From Solirubrobacterales bacterium (GTDB lineage: Bacteria; Actinomycetota; Thermoleophilia; Solirubrobacterales; 70-9), in the NCBI GenBank assembly GCA_035573435.1, contig DATMZR010000036.1, forward strand, positions 1 through 64,000: a DNA stretch of 64,000 nt. The letters run 5' to 3'. Shown piece after piece: positions 55,465 through 62,974 of this stretch (the first letter of the stretch is position 1; every line of letters begins with the position of its first letter). Position numbers and translations under genes: made by a program. Under the pieces are notes generated by a model. The model saw only the letters and a list, made by a program, of their open reading frames with translations. It had not been told where the DNA came from and did not search any database.

Positions 55465-56300
55465 GCGCGAACGTGAAGACGCTGCTCGAGGCGCTCCCCT
55501 ACATCAGGGAGTTCCACGGCCGCACGGTGGTGATCAAGTACGGGGGCGCTGCGATGCGCGACGAGGAGCTTCGCGAAGCCTTCGCGACCGACGTCGTCCT
55601 GCTCAAGTACGTGGGCCTGAACCCGGTGATCGTCCACGGCGGCGGCCCGGACATCACCAACTACATGCAGCGGCTGGGAATGGAGGTCAAGTTCGTCGAG
55701 GGGGTTCGCGTCTCCGATCCCGAGACGGTGGAGGTGGCGAAGATGGTCCTGCTCGGCAAGGTCAACTCGGACATCGTCAGCCGGCTCAACCGTCACGGAC
55801 AGCCTGCGGTGGGGCTCTCGGGTGAGGACGGGACCTTGTTCGAGGTCAGGGCGCATCCGAATGCGGACGAGGTCGGGTTCGTGGGGGAGGTCGAGCGCGT
55901 CGACGTCGATGTGCTCAACCACATCGCCGAGGACTACATCCCGGTCATCGCCTCCGCGGGCACCGACCGCGAGGGCAACTCCTACAACGTCAATGCCGAC
56001 ACCGCTGCCGGCAAGGTCGCCGCGGCCCTGCGCGCGCACAAGGCGATCTTTCTGACCGACGTTCGTGGCTGGCTCGCCGACCCCGGGGATCCCGGATCGC
56101 TCGTCTCCCGCGCCACGGTGGACGAGGTGGCAGCCGCGCTCGGAGAGGTCGAGGGCGGCATGCGGCCGAAGCTCGGAGCCTGCATCGAGGCGATCGGCGG
56201 CGGGGTGCAGTCCGCGCACATCATCGACGGCTCGGAGCCGCACTCCCTGTTGTTGGAGCTGTTCACGGACGCGGGGATCGGCACGATGGTCGTCCCTTGA
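55461..56300 (+). CDS. argB: Acetylglutamate kinase
   Basis: 279 residues from GTG overlapping argJ by 4 bases. Amino-acid kinase fold: TVVIKYGGAAM (phosphate-binding Lys and GG), NPVIVHGGGPDITNYMQRLG, VSRLNRHGQPAVGLSGEDG-like text (VGLSGEDGTLFEV), YNVNADTAAGKVAAALRAHK and KAIFLTDVRGWLADPGDP. The N-terminal helix (VKTLLEALPYIREFHGRT) is present as in arginine-inhibited hexameric enzymes. It phosphorylates N-acetylglutamate. Confidence 0.96.
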   Translation: MSANVKTLLEALPYIREFHGRTVVIKYGGAAMRDEELREAFATDVVLLKYVGLNPVIVHGGGPDITNYMQRLGMEVKFVEGVRVSDPETVEVAKMVLLGKVNSDIVSRLNRHGQPAVGLSGEDGTLFEVRAHPNADEVGFVGEVERVDVDVLNHIAEDYIPVIASAGTDREGNSYNVNADTAAGKVAAALRAHKAIFLTDVRGWLADPGDPGSLVSRATVDEVAAALGEVEGGMRPKLGACIEAIGGGVQSAHIIDGSEPHSLLLELFTDAGIGTMVVP

Positions 56301-57472
56301 GTCTCGCTGAGTTGCAAGCTTTGGAGGCGCGGTATGCGATGCCGACCTATGCGCGTGCGCCGGTCGAGTTCGTGCGCGGCTCGGGGCCCCGGCTGTGGGA
56401 CGCCGAAGGCAAGGAGTACCTCGACTTCTTTGCCGGGCTCTCGGTCCACAATGCGGGCCACTGCCATCCGCGGATCGTCGCCGCGATCTCAGATCAAGCG
56501 GGCCGGCTGGGGGGCGTCTCCAACCTCTACTACACAGAGCCGGCGATGCGGCTCTGCAAGCGGCTGGCGGACGCGAGCCTCGGTGGGAAGGTCTTCCTCT
56601 GCAACTCGGGTACCGAGGCGAACGAGTGCGCGATCAAGCTCGCTCGGAAGCGCGCCCACGCCCGGGGAGTGCAGGCACCGGAGATCGTCGTGCTGCACGG
56701 CGCATTTCACGGTCGCACGCTGGGAGCCCTCGCGGCGACACCCAAGCTGGCCCGCGAGGACCTGTTCGGGCCGCTGCCCGCCGGCTTCGTGGCCGTGCCG
56801 CAGGACGCTCCCGACGCGCTTCGGGCTGCGGTCGGCGACCGCACGGCCGCCGTGATGATCGAGCCGATCCAGGGCGAGGCGGGCATCTTTCCGATCGCCG
56901 ATGACGTCCTGCTCGCCGCCCGCGAGAGCTGCGATGCCGCGGACGCCATCCTGATCCTGGACGAGATCCAGTCGGGCATGGGGAGGACGGGGTCGCTCTG
57001 GGCCTACGAGCAGCTCCGTGTGCGTCCGGACGCGATCACGGTGGCGAAGGCCCTCGGCGGCGGCTTGCCGGTGGGCGCTTGCGTCACCACCGGCGAGCTC
57101 GGCGAGGTGCTCGAGCTCGGCGACCACGGCTCGACGTTCGCCGGGGGGCCGATCGGGGCCGCCGCCGCGCTGGCCGCGCTCGAGGTGATCGACGAGCCCG
57201 AGCTCCTGCGCAGAGTTCGCGAGGTTGGCGCGGATTTCATGCAGCGATTGGCCGAGCTCGACGGCATCGCCGAGGTCCGCGGTCGGGGCCTGATGGTTGG
57301 CGTCACACTTGCCGAGGGGCTGGACGCGGGCCAGGTCGCGGCGCGCGCTCTCGAGGCGGGCCTCCTGCTGAACGTACCCGACTCCGGCATGCTGCGATTC
57401 CTGCCGCCACTGGTGATCACAGCGGAAGACGTCGATTCGGCGCTCGCGATCCTTAGCGATGTCCTCGCCTGA
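56297..57472 (+). CDS. argD: Acetylornithine aminotransferase
   Basis: 391 residues from TTG (4-base overlap). Class III PLP aminotransferase: FFAGLSVHNAGHCHPRIVAA, VFLCNSGTEANECAIKLARK, VVLHGAFHGRTLGALAATPK, AILILDEIQSGMGRTGSLWA and PLP Lys in ITVAKALGGGLPVGACVTTG. It converts N-acetylglutamate semialdehyde to N-acetylornithine using glutamate. argF and argR are not seen next to it; the next two genes are Thr-rich membrane proteins. Confidence 0.95.
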   Translation: MSLAELQALEARYAMPTYARAPVEFVRGSGPRLWDAEGKEYLDFFAGLSVHNAGHCHPRIVAAISDQAGRLGGVSNLYYTEPAMRLCKRLADASLGGKVFLCNSGTEANECAIKLARKRAHARGVQAPEIVVLHGAFHGRTLGALAATPKLAREDLFGPLPAGFVAVPQDAPDALRAAVGDRTAAVMIEPIQGEAGIFPIADDVLLAARESCDAADAILILDEIQSGMGRTGSLWAYEQLRVRPDAITVAKALGGGLPVGACVTTGELGEVLELGDHGSTFAGGPIGAAAALAALEVIDEPELLRRVREVGADFMQRLAELDGIAEVRGRGLMVGVTLAEGLDAGQVAARALEAGLLLNVPDSGMLRFLPPLVITAEDVDSALAILSDVLA

Positions 57473-57842
57473 GCGACAGCCGCCCCCGCCCGACCCCCGG
57501 CGCATTCTGGCCGAGGGGGGGTTGACGCCGAAGCCGCCACCTCCCGGCGACGGTACGTCAAGGCGGACGACCATCGCGCTGATCCTTGCCTCCGCCGTGG
57601 CCCTGGGCCTCGGCATTGCAGTTGCGGTGCTCGTCGCGTCGGGACCTGAGAAGGAGGTGGTCACGCGTTCGAAGACCACCACCAGCGTGAAGACGGTGGA
57701 GCCGACGACGACGGTCGTGACCACTGTCCCGACGATCACCACCACTGTCCAGAAGACCGTCAAAACGGTGACCAGCACGACGACCGCCACCGTCACGAAG
57801 GAGAAGCCGACGCCCGGGGGGCCGCCCGCCGGCAAGCGGTGA
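57459..57842 (+). CDS. Single-pass membrane protein with Thr-rich extracellular tail
   Basis: 127 residues; the ATG lies 14 bases inside argD. A Pro-rich cytoplasmic part (RQPPPPDPRRILAEGGLTPK) is followed by one membrane helix (TTIALILASAVALGLGIAVA, VLVASG) and a ~60-residue outside tail of Thr/Val repeats (TTSVKTVEPTTTVVTTVPTI). Such tails are often O-glycosylated or act as spacers. No function is known. It overlaps argD, so it is co-expressed with the arginine genes. Confidence 0.6.
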   Translation: MSSPERQPPPPDPRRILAEGGLTPKPPPPGDGTSRRTTIALILASAVALGLGIAVAVLVASGPEKEVVTRSKTTTSVKTVEPTTTVVTTVPTITTTVQKTVKTVTSTTTATVTKEKPTPGGPPAGKR

Positions 57843-57895
57843 GATTCCGAGCGGCGGCGGGTCCGGCCGCCGCGGCGCATACACTCGCCCCCAAG

Positions 57896-58249
57896 GTGCA
57901 CGAGGATCCCACTCGCCGAATGGGCCAGCCCGAGCCGCCTCCGGGCCCGCCTCCGCCGGGCTCGACCGGGGGCATGAGCCGCGGCGTCAAATGGGCGATC
58001 GCGCTGCTGGTGGCCGCGGTGATAGGCCTAGCCCTCGCACTCGTCGTGATCGCGGCCGACAGTGGGGACAACGAGACGACCACGACGACGGTTGCCCCGA
58101 CGACCAGCACGTCCACGGCGCCAACGACGACGCCAACGACCACGTCGACGACGTCGACGACGCCCACGACGACGACGGCCACAACCACAACCACCACCAC
58201 GAGCACCCAGACCGGCACCGGCGGGAGCGGCGGCACCCCGTCGCCATAG
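57896..58249 (+). CDS. Single-pass membrane protein with long poly-Thr tail
   Basis: 117 residues from GTG 57896 (57839 and 57920 are alternative starts). Pro-rich cytoplasmic part (MGQPEPPPGPPPPGSTGGMS), a membrane helix (VKWAIALLVAAVIGLALALV), an acidic linker (ADSGDNET), then ~45 residues of Thr with few Ser/Pro, ending GTGGSGGTPSP. Same architecture as the gene just before it but with a different tail, so the two are probably an ancient duplication. The poly-Thr DNA (ACG/ACC repeats) is low-complexity and prone to length change. Confidence 0.5.
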   Translation: MHEDPTRRMGQPEPPPGPPPPGSTGGMSRGVKWAIALLVAAVIGLALALVVIAADSGDNETTTTTVAPTTSTSTAPTTTPTTTSTTSTTPTTTTATTTTTTTSTQTGTGGSGGTPSP

Positions 58250-58345
58250 GCCCGCCTCCGCCTACGACATCCGTCCAGGCTCAAAGGTCTCGCTCCCGGC
58301 GAGGTGGCTCGGCTGCCGAAAGGAAGAGGCGAAGGGAGGCCGGGG

Positions 58346-59677
58346 GTGTCAAGGTCAAGCAGACAGCGAAACGCGCTTACGACGCTCGCACTAGCACTGA
58401 TTGCGGGCGCAGCTCTTGCTCTGCCCTCTCCGGCCGCCGCCCACACGTGTGCGAACGTCGAACGGGGCACCGAAGCGCCGGACACGCTCGTGGGCACCGA
58501 CGAGGGCGACCGGCTCCAGGCGGGCGGCGGCGCTGACGAGGTCAATGGCCTGGCGGGCCCCGACTGCCTGGCCGGTGGCCGCGAGTCCGACGTCCTGAGG
58601 CCCGGCGCCGGCGTTGATCGGGTCCGGGGCGGTGGGGGCAGCGACAAGCTGGTCACGCGTGACGGGTTTCGGGATCTCGTGCGCTGCGGCGATGGACGCG
58701 ACAAGGTCGTGGCCGACTGGCGCGACCGGGTGAAGCGGAGCTGCGACCGGGTCATTCGAAAGGGTCCCAAGAGCCCCAAGCCCCACGGCGGGCCCCCGCT
58801 CCCGGCTGGGAACTGTGTGATCGACCCGGCCACCATGACCGCCCCGGGCTGCAGACTGGTGAGCTCGGATACGAGCTCGACGGCCAATCCCGAGTCGGCG
58901 TGGGGCAAGATCGACTGCGCCAGCGATTCCCGCGCCAACGACGTGACGAGCGGCGGCGACCCGCACCTGATGGGCACCGCGGCCCCGCAGGGAAACAGCG
59001 CCTACCGGCGCTTGACCGCTTTCGACGGCGATGATGTCTCCGGCGAGCGCTGCGAGCTCGGTCGGAACGAGCAGCGGTACGGCTCCAAGGGGGGCAAGGG
59101 GACCTTCCAGCTCTACCGGGAGGGCGAGCGCCGGATCACCTTCGTTTCCTTCCGGCTGCCCGGGGACTTCACGATGAGCACGAGCAGCTTCCAGAACGTG
59201 CTCCAGATGAAGCAGACCCAGCCCTCCGACAACGGCAGCTGCCCGCCAGTCCTCAGCCTTCAGGTTCGCGCCGGGGAATGGTGGCTGCAGCATGCGAAGT
59301 CGCCGGGAGCCTGCGGAGAGTCGATCAGCGAGACCCTCTGGCGCGCCCCCGCCGCGACCGGGGTCTGGGTCCGAACCGCCTTGGAGGTCACCTACTCCCA
59401 GCACAGCGACAAGGGGCAGGTCAAGCTCTATATCGACCGCAACGGCGATGGCGATTGGCTGGACGACGAGGAACAGTCACCCGCGTTCACGACCCACACG
59501 CTGAAGTACGAGACCCCGGATCGCCACGGCGCCGCCAGCGACACAGACGGCCTCGCGCCCGGGGATTCGATCCCCTCACACTTGCGGGTCGGCGTCTACC
59601 ACGACCCGTCCATCGACTGCCCGGCACCGAGCGGCTGCTCAGTGCAGGTGGACAACGTGCAGGTCGTCGCGCCGTGA
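58346..59677 (+). CDS. Secreted polysaccharide-lyase-like protein with RTX-like N-terminal domain
   Basis: 443 residues from GTG 58346 (GGGAGG at 7 bases). Signal peptide TTLALALIAGAALALPSPAA; residues ~30-110 are degenerate GGxGxD calcium-type repeats (GTEAPDTLVGTDEGDRLQAG, GGADEVNGLAGPDCLAGGRE). From ~160 comes a beta-jelly-roll domain like heparin lyase I/PL-type enzymes: SGGDPHLMG, SGERCELGRNEQRYGSKGGK, GTFQLYREGERRITFVSFRL, FQNVLQMKQTQPSDNG, VWVRTALEVTYSQHSDKGQV, KLYIDRNGDGDW. The lyase reaction itself is inferred from fold-like motifs. First of three tandem paralogues. Confidence 0.7.
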   Translation: MSRSSRQRNALTTLALALIAGAALALPSPAAAHTCANVERGTEAPDTLVGTDEGDRLQAGGGADEVNGLAGPDCLAGGRESDVLRPGAGVDRVRGGGGSDKLVTRDGFRDLVRCGDGRDKVVADWRDRVKRSCDRVIRKGPKSPKPHGGPPLPAGNCVIDPATMTAPGCRLVSSDTSSTANPESAWGKIDCASDSRANDVTSGGDPHLMGTAAPQGNSAYRRLTAFDGDDVSGERCELGRNEQRYGSKGGKGTFQLYREGERRITFVSFRLPGDFTMSTSSFQNVLQMKQTQPSDNGSCPPVLSLQVRAGEWWLQHAKSPGACGESISETLWRAPAATGVWVRTALEVTYSQHSDKGQVKLYIDRNGDGDWLDDEEQSPAFTTHTLKYETPDRHGAASDTDGLAPGDSIPSHLRVGVYHDPSIDCPAPSGCSVQVDNVQVVAP

Positions 59678-59844
59678 GTCGCTCCCGCGACTAGCCGCTA
59701 CTCCGAATCGAAGCGCGCCGTCACTCACGCCCGCGACCGCAGGCTCCGGAGCGTGGCTACCGGCACCCACTACCCGAAATCCGGACACCTGCAGAAAGTC
59801 GCGATTTGACCCGGGGGCAAACGGATAGAGGGTCCCTCGACAAG

Positions 59845-60948
59845 GTGGGAAGGCGGATCAGACATCTCGTCGTGGGACTCGGTGCCGCGCTCGTTTTTGG
59901 CGCTGTCGGCGTCGGCGTGTCCGCCATAGGCCAAACGACCTGGCGCGTCACGATCAACGGTCCCGATGGGGCTGAGCACGTCTACGAGGTCAGCGCCGAG
60001 AGCGAAGGCGAGGCAAGGGACGCCGCCTGGGCGGAGCTTCGCGCGGAGTCCAGCACGACCGTCCGCTCGGCCCCCTCGGAGAGCTGCGAGGCAACCTTGG
60101 GGGGCGATCCCTTCACCGCCTCCATCCCGGCCTGCGCCGTCGTGTCCACGGACATGGGCCAGAGCCCAGATCCCGAGCAGCGGTGGGGCAAGATCGACTG
60201 CGCCAGCGACTCACGCGTCAGCCAGGCGGCCAGTGGTGGCGACCCGCATCCGACCGCGACGGGCAAGCTGCAGGAAGACAGCGCCTATCGGCGCCTGACG
60301 GTTTTCGACGGCGATGACGTCTCCGGGGAGCGATGCGAGCTGGGCCGGAACGAGCATCGGTACGGCTCCGACGGAGGCGATGGGACCTTCCAGCTCTATC
60401 GGGAGGGACAGCGCCGAATCACCTTTGTCTCCTTCCGGCTGCCCGAGAACTTTCACATGAACCACTCGAGCTTCCAGAACGTGCTGCAGATGAAGCAGAC
60501 GCAGCCCTCCGACAACGGCAGCTGCCCGCCCGAGCTCACTCTTCAGGTTCGAGACGGGGAATGGTGGCTGCAGCACGCGAGCTCCGCCGGTCCGTGCGGC
60601 GACAGCGACACGCTTTGGAAGGCTCCCGCCCAAGCCGGGGTCTGGGTCCGCATGGCACTGGACGTGACCTACTCCCAGGACAGTGAGGAGGGCAAGGTCA
60701 AGCTCTATCTCGATCGCAACGGCGACGGCGACTCGCTCGACGCCGACGAGCGATCACCCACCTTCACGACCCACACGCTGAAGTACGAGACTCCGGATCC
60801 CGACGGCGACGACACCGACCGCCTGTCGGCCGGAGATTCGATCCCCTCGCATTTGCGCGTTGGCATCTACCACGCCTCCTCGTTTGATTGTTCGGCGCCG
60901 AGCGGTTGCTCGGTCGACCTGGACAACGTGCAGGTCGTACACCCGTAG
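59845..60948 (+). CDS. Polysaccharide-lyase-like protein, signal-anchored (paralogue 2)
   Basis: 367 residues from GTG 59845 (TTG 59806 is also possible). N-terminal signal or anchor (RRIRHLVVGLGAALVFGAVG, VGVSAIG), then a short unique domain (TWRVTINGPDGAEHVYEVSA, ESEGEARDAAWAELRAESST) not present in its neighbours. The common lyase-like domain follows (WGKIDCASDSRVSQAASGGD, SGERCELGRNEHRYGSDGGD, FHMNHSSFQNVLQMKQTQPS, GVWVRMALDVTYSQDSEEGK, SIPSHLRVGIYHASSFDC). The C-terminal domain is ~75-80% identical to the first paralogue, so the tandem copies are recent while the N-termini differ. Confidence 0.68.
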   Translation: MGRRIRHLVVGLGAALVFGAVGVGVSAIGQTTWRVTINGPDGAEHVYEVSAESEGEARDAAWAELRAESSTTVRSAPSESCEATLGGDPFTASIPACAVVSTDMGQSPDPEQRWGKIDCASDSRVSQAASGGDPHPTATGKLQEDSAYRRLTVFDGDDVSGERCELGRNEHRYGSDGGDGTFQLYREGQRRITFVSFRLPENFHMNHSSFQNVLQMKQTQPSDNGSCPPELTLQVRDGEWWLQHASSAGPCGDSDTLWKAPAQAGVWVRMALDVTYSQDSEEGKVKLYLDRNGDGDSLDADERSPTFTTHTLKYETPDPDGDDTDRLSAGDSIPSHLRVGIYHASSFDCSAPSGCSVDLDNVQVVHP

Positions 60949-61071
60949 CTCATTCGCCATAGCTACCGTTAAGTTGGGCGGTTAACGTGGGCGGCCTCCG
61001 GCGGCCCCATAGGTGGCGGGCAGCTTCTCTCGCGGCGGCGGGCCGCGATCCGACTCTCGGAACGGCGCGAA

Positions 61072-62028
61072 ATGAGCAAGGCCTTGACAATCGTTCTCGT
61101 GGTGCTCCTGGCGGGCGCCGGCATCTTGGTCGCGTTCGGGATCGATCTCCCCGGCCAGGGGTCGCCCGAAGCATCGTGCGCCTTCCATCCGGCGACGATG
61201 ACCGTTTCCGGCTGCACGGTGAAGTCAGATACCGGCTCGAGCGCCGATCCCGAGTCGCTGTGGGGGAGCATCGACTGCGCCAGCGCCTCGCGCGCCAGTG
61301 TGGTGCCGAGCGGGGGCGATCCGCACCCGACGGCCACGGGCGCGCCACAGGGAGACGATGCCTACCGGCGCCTGACGGTGCTCGACGGCGACGACGTCTC
61401 CGGGGAGCGATGCGAGTTGGGACGCAACGAGTGGAGCAATGGCTCCGGAGGGGGAGAGGGGACCTTTCAGCTCTACCGGGAAAGCGAGCGCCGGATCACC
61501 TTCGCCTCCTTCCGGCTGCCCGAGAACTTCCCGCTCAACACCCCCCTGTTCCAGAACGTGCTGCAGATGAAGCAGACCCAGCCCTCCGACAACGGGGGCG
61601 GAATCCCTGTCCTCAGCCTCCAGGCGAGCGACGGCGAATGGAAGCTCAACCATGCGAACTCGCCCTCAGGGGGGACCAGCGAGACCCTGTGGGAAGCTCC
61701 CGCCAGCGCCGGCGTTTGGGTCCGCCTGGCGCTCGACGTCAAATACTCGCAGCACGACGACGAGGGCCGGGTCAAGCTCTATATCGACCGAAACGGCGAC
61801 GGCGATTGGCTCGACGCCGAGGAGCGATCACCGCCCTTCATCACCCACACGCTGAAGTACGAGCTGCCGGATCCCGAGGGCGCCTCCAGCGACACCGACG
61901 GCCTCGAGCCGGGGGACTCGATCCCCTCCCACCTGCGGATCGGTCTCTACCACGATCCCTTGATCGCGTGCCCGGCGCCGCGCGGTTGCTCGGTCGAGAT
62001 CGACAACGTTCAGGTGGTTGGGCCGTGA
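61072..62028 (+). CDS. Polysaccharide-lyase-like protein, signal-anchored (paralogue 3)
   Basis: 318 residues, the shortest paralogue: a signal anchor (KALTIVLVVLLAGAGILVAF) leads almost directly into the shared domain (CAFHPATMTVSGCTVKSDTG, DPESLWGSIDCASASRASVV, SGERCELGRNEWSNGSGGGE, FPLNTPLFQNVLQMKQTQPS, VWVRLALDVKYSQHDDEGRV, SIPSHLRIGLYHDPLIACPA). FHPATMTVSGC matches IDPATMTAPGC of paralogue 1, a segment lost in paralogue 2. Some Cys seen in paralogues 1 and 2 (NGSCPP) are replaced (NGGGIP). Confidence 0.68.
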   Translation: MSKALTIVLVVLLAGAGILVAFGIDLPGQGSPEASCAFHPATMTVSGCTVKSDTGSSADPESLWGSIDCASASRASVVPSGGDPHPTATGAPQGDDAYRRLTVLDGDDVSGERCELGRNEWSNGSGGGEGTFQLYRESERRITFASFRLPENFPLNTPLFQNVLQMKQTQPSDNGGGIPVLSLQASDGEWKLNHANSPSGGTSETLWEAPASAGVWVRLALDVKYSQHDDEGRVKLYIDRNGDGDWLDAEERSPPFITHTLKYELPDPEGASSDTDGLEPGDSIPSHLRIGLYHDPLIACPAPRGCSVEIDNVQVVGP

Positions 62029-62154
62029 GTCAAGCCACGGTGGCCGCAACGTTCGAAGCGTGGTGTGGCGCCTGTACACTCGGCCGCTGCTCGAGGCCAG
62101 AGCCAACCATTGGCGAGGGCGCCAGGAACTCGATGGGCCAAGAGCTCGATTGGG

Positions 62155-62967
62155 ATGATCGATCGCCTGAAGCGCACGCGCCGCCGGGTTCTTCGCCGCT
62201 GGCGCTACCGGCACGTGCGCGACTGGATCGTTGGCCCGCCCGACTTCGTCGGCGTCGGTACGCAGCGTTCCGGGACGACGTGGTGGTGGCGGCTGCTCTG
62301 CGACCATCCCCGGGTCCACGAGCCGGCGGGCGGGAAGGAGATCCACTTCTTCGACAAGTACTTCGCGCGTGACTTCTCCGACGACGACGTGCGTGCCTAC
62401 CACCGAATCTTCACCCGGCCCAAGGGAACGATCACCGGAGAGTGGTGTCCGCGCTACATGCACGACTTCTGGACGCCGGCTCTCCTGCGCAGGGCCGCGC
62501 CCGACGCGAAGCTCCTGGTACTACTCAGAGACCCGGTCGGTCGCTATCGGTCGGGCCTCAGCCACGAGCTGGATGTGCTCCAGCGGGATGTGCGGGGTAA
62601 GCGCCGCGGGTATGTGGGCGCGATGGACGCGAACGATGCCCTGAGCCGCAGCCTGTACGGCAGGCAGCTGCGGAGGCTGTTCGAGCACTTCGACCGAGCG
62701 CAGGTCCTGGTGCTCCAATACGAGCAGTGCGTGCAGGACCCCAGAGCAGAGCTCCGGCGGACCTATGAGTTCGTCGGCGCCGACGTTCCCCACCACGTGC
62801 CGACGTTTCTCACCGATCGAGCCGGTCAGTCGCATCCTCAGGTAGAGGTCATGGATGAGGTGACGGAGGCGGCACGCCACATCATCCACAGTGATCTGGC
62901 CGAGCTGAAAGCCCTCGTTCCGGAGATCGACTTCAACCTCTGGCCCTCGTGCCAGGCCATCGGTTAG
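62155..62967 (+). CDS. PAPS-dependent sulfotransferase
   Basis: 270 residues from ATG 62155. PAPS loop FVGVGTQRSGTTWWWRLLCD, 3'-phosphate motif LLVLLRDPVGRYRSGLSHEL, and VLVLQYEQCVQDPRAELRRT with YEFVGADVPHHVPTFLTDRA. A basic N-terminus (DRLKRTRRRVLRRWRYRHVR) may bind membrane or polyanion. It follows three lyase-like genes and precedes a fourth, convergent with it by 7 bases, which suggests a linked role with sulfated glycans. It differs clearly from the sulfotransferase at 37330. Confidence 0.82.
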   Translation: MIDRLKRTRRRVLRRWRYRHVRDWIVGPPDFVGVGTQRSGTTWWWRLLCDHPRVHEPAGGKEIHFFDKYFARDFSDDDVRAYHRIFTRPKGTITGEWCPRYMHDFWTPALLRRAAPDAKLLVLLRDPVGRYRSGLSHELDVLQRDVRGKRRGYVGAMDANDALSRSLYGRQLRRLFEHFDRAQVLVLQYEQCVQDPRAELRRTYEFVGADVPHHVPTFLTDRAGQSHPQVEVMDEVTEAARHIIHSDLAELKALVPEIDFNLWPSCQAIG

Positions 62968-62974
62968 GAACCGC

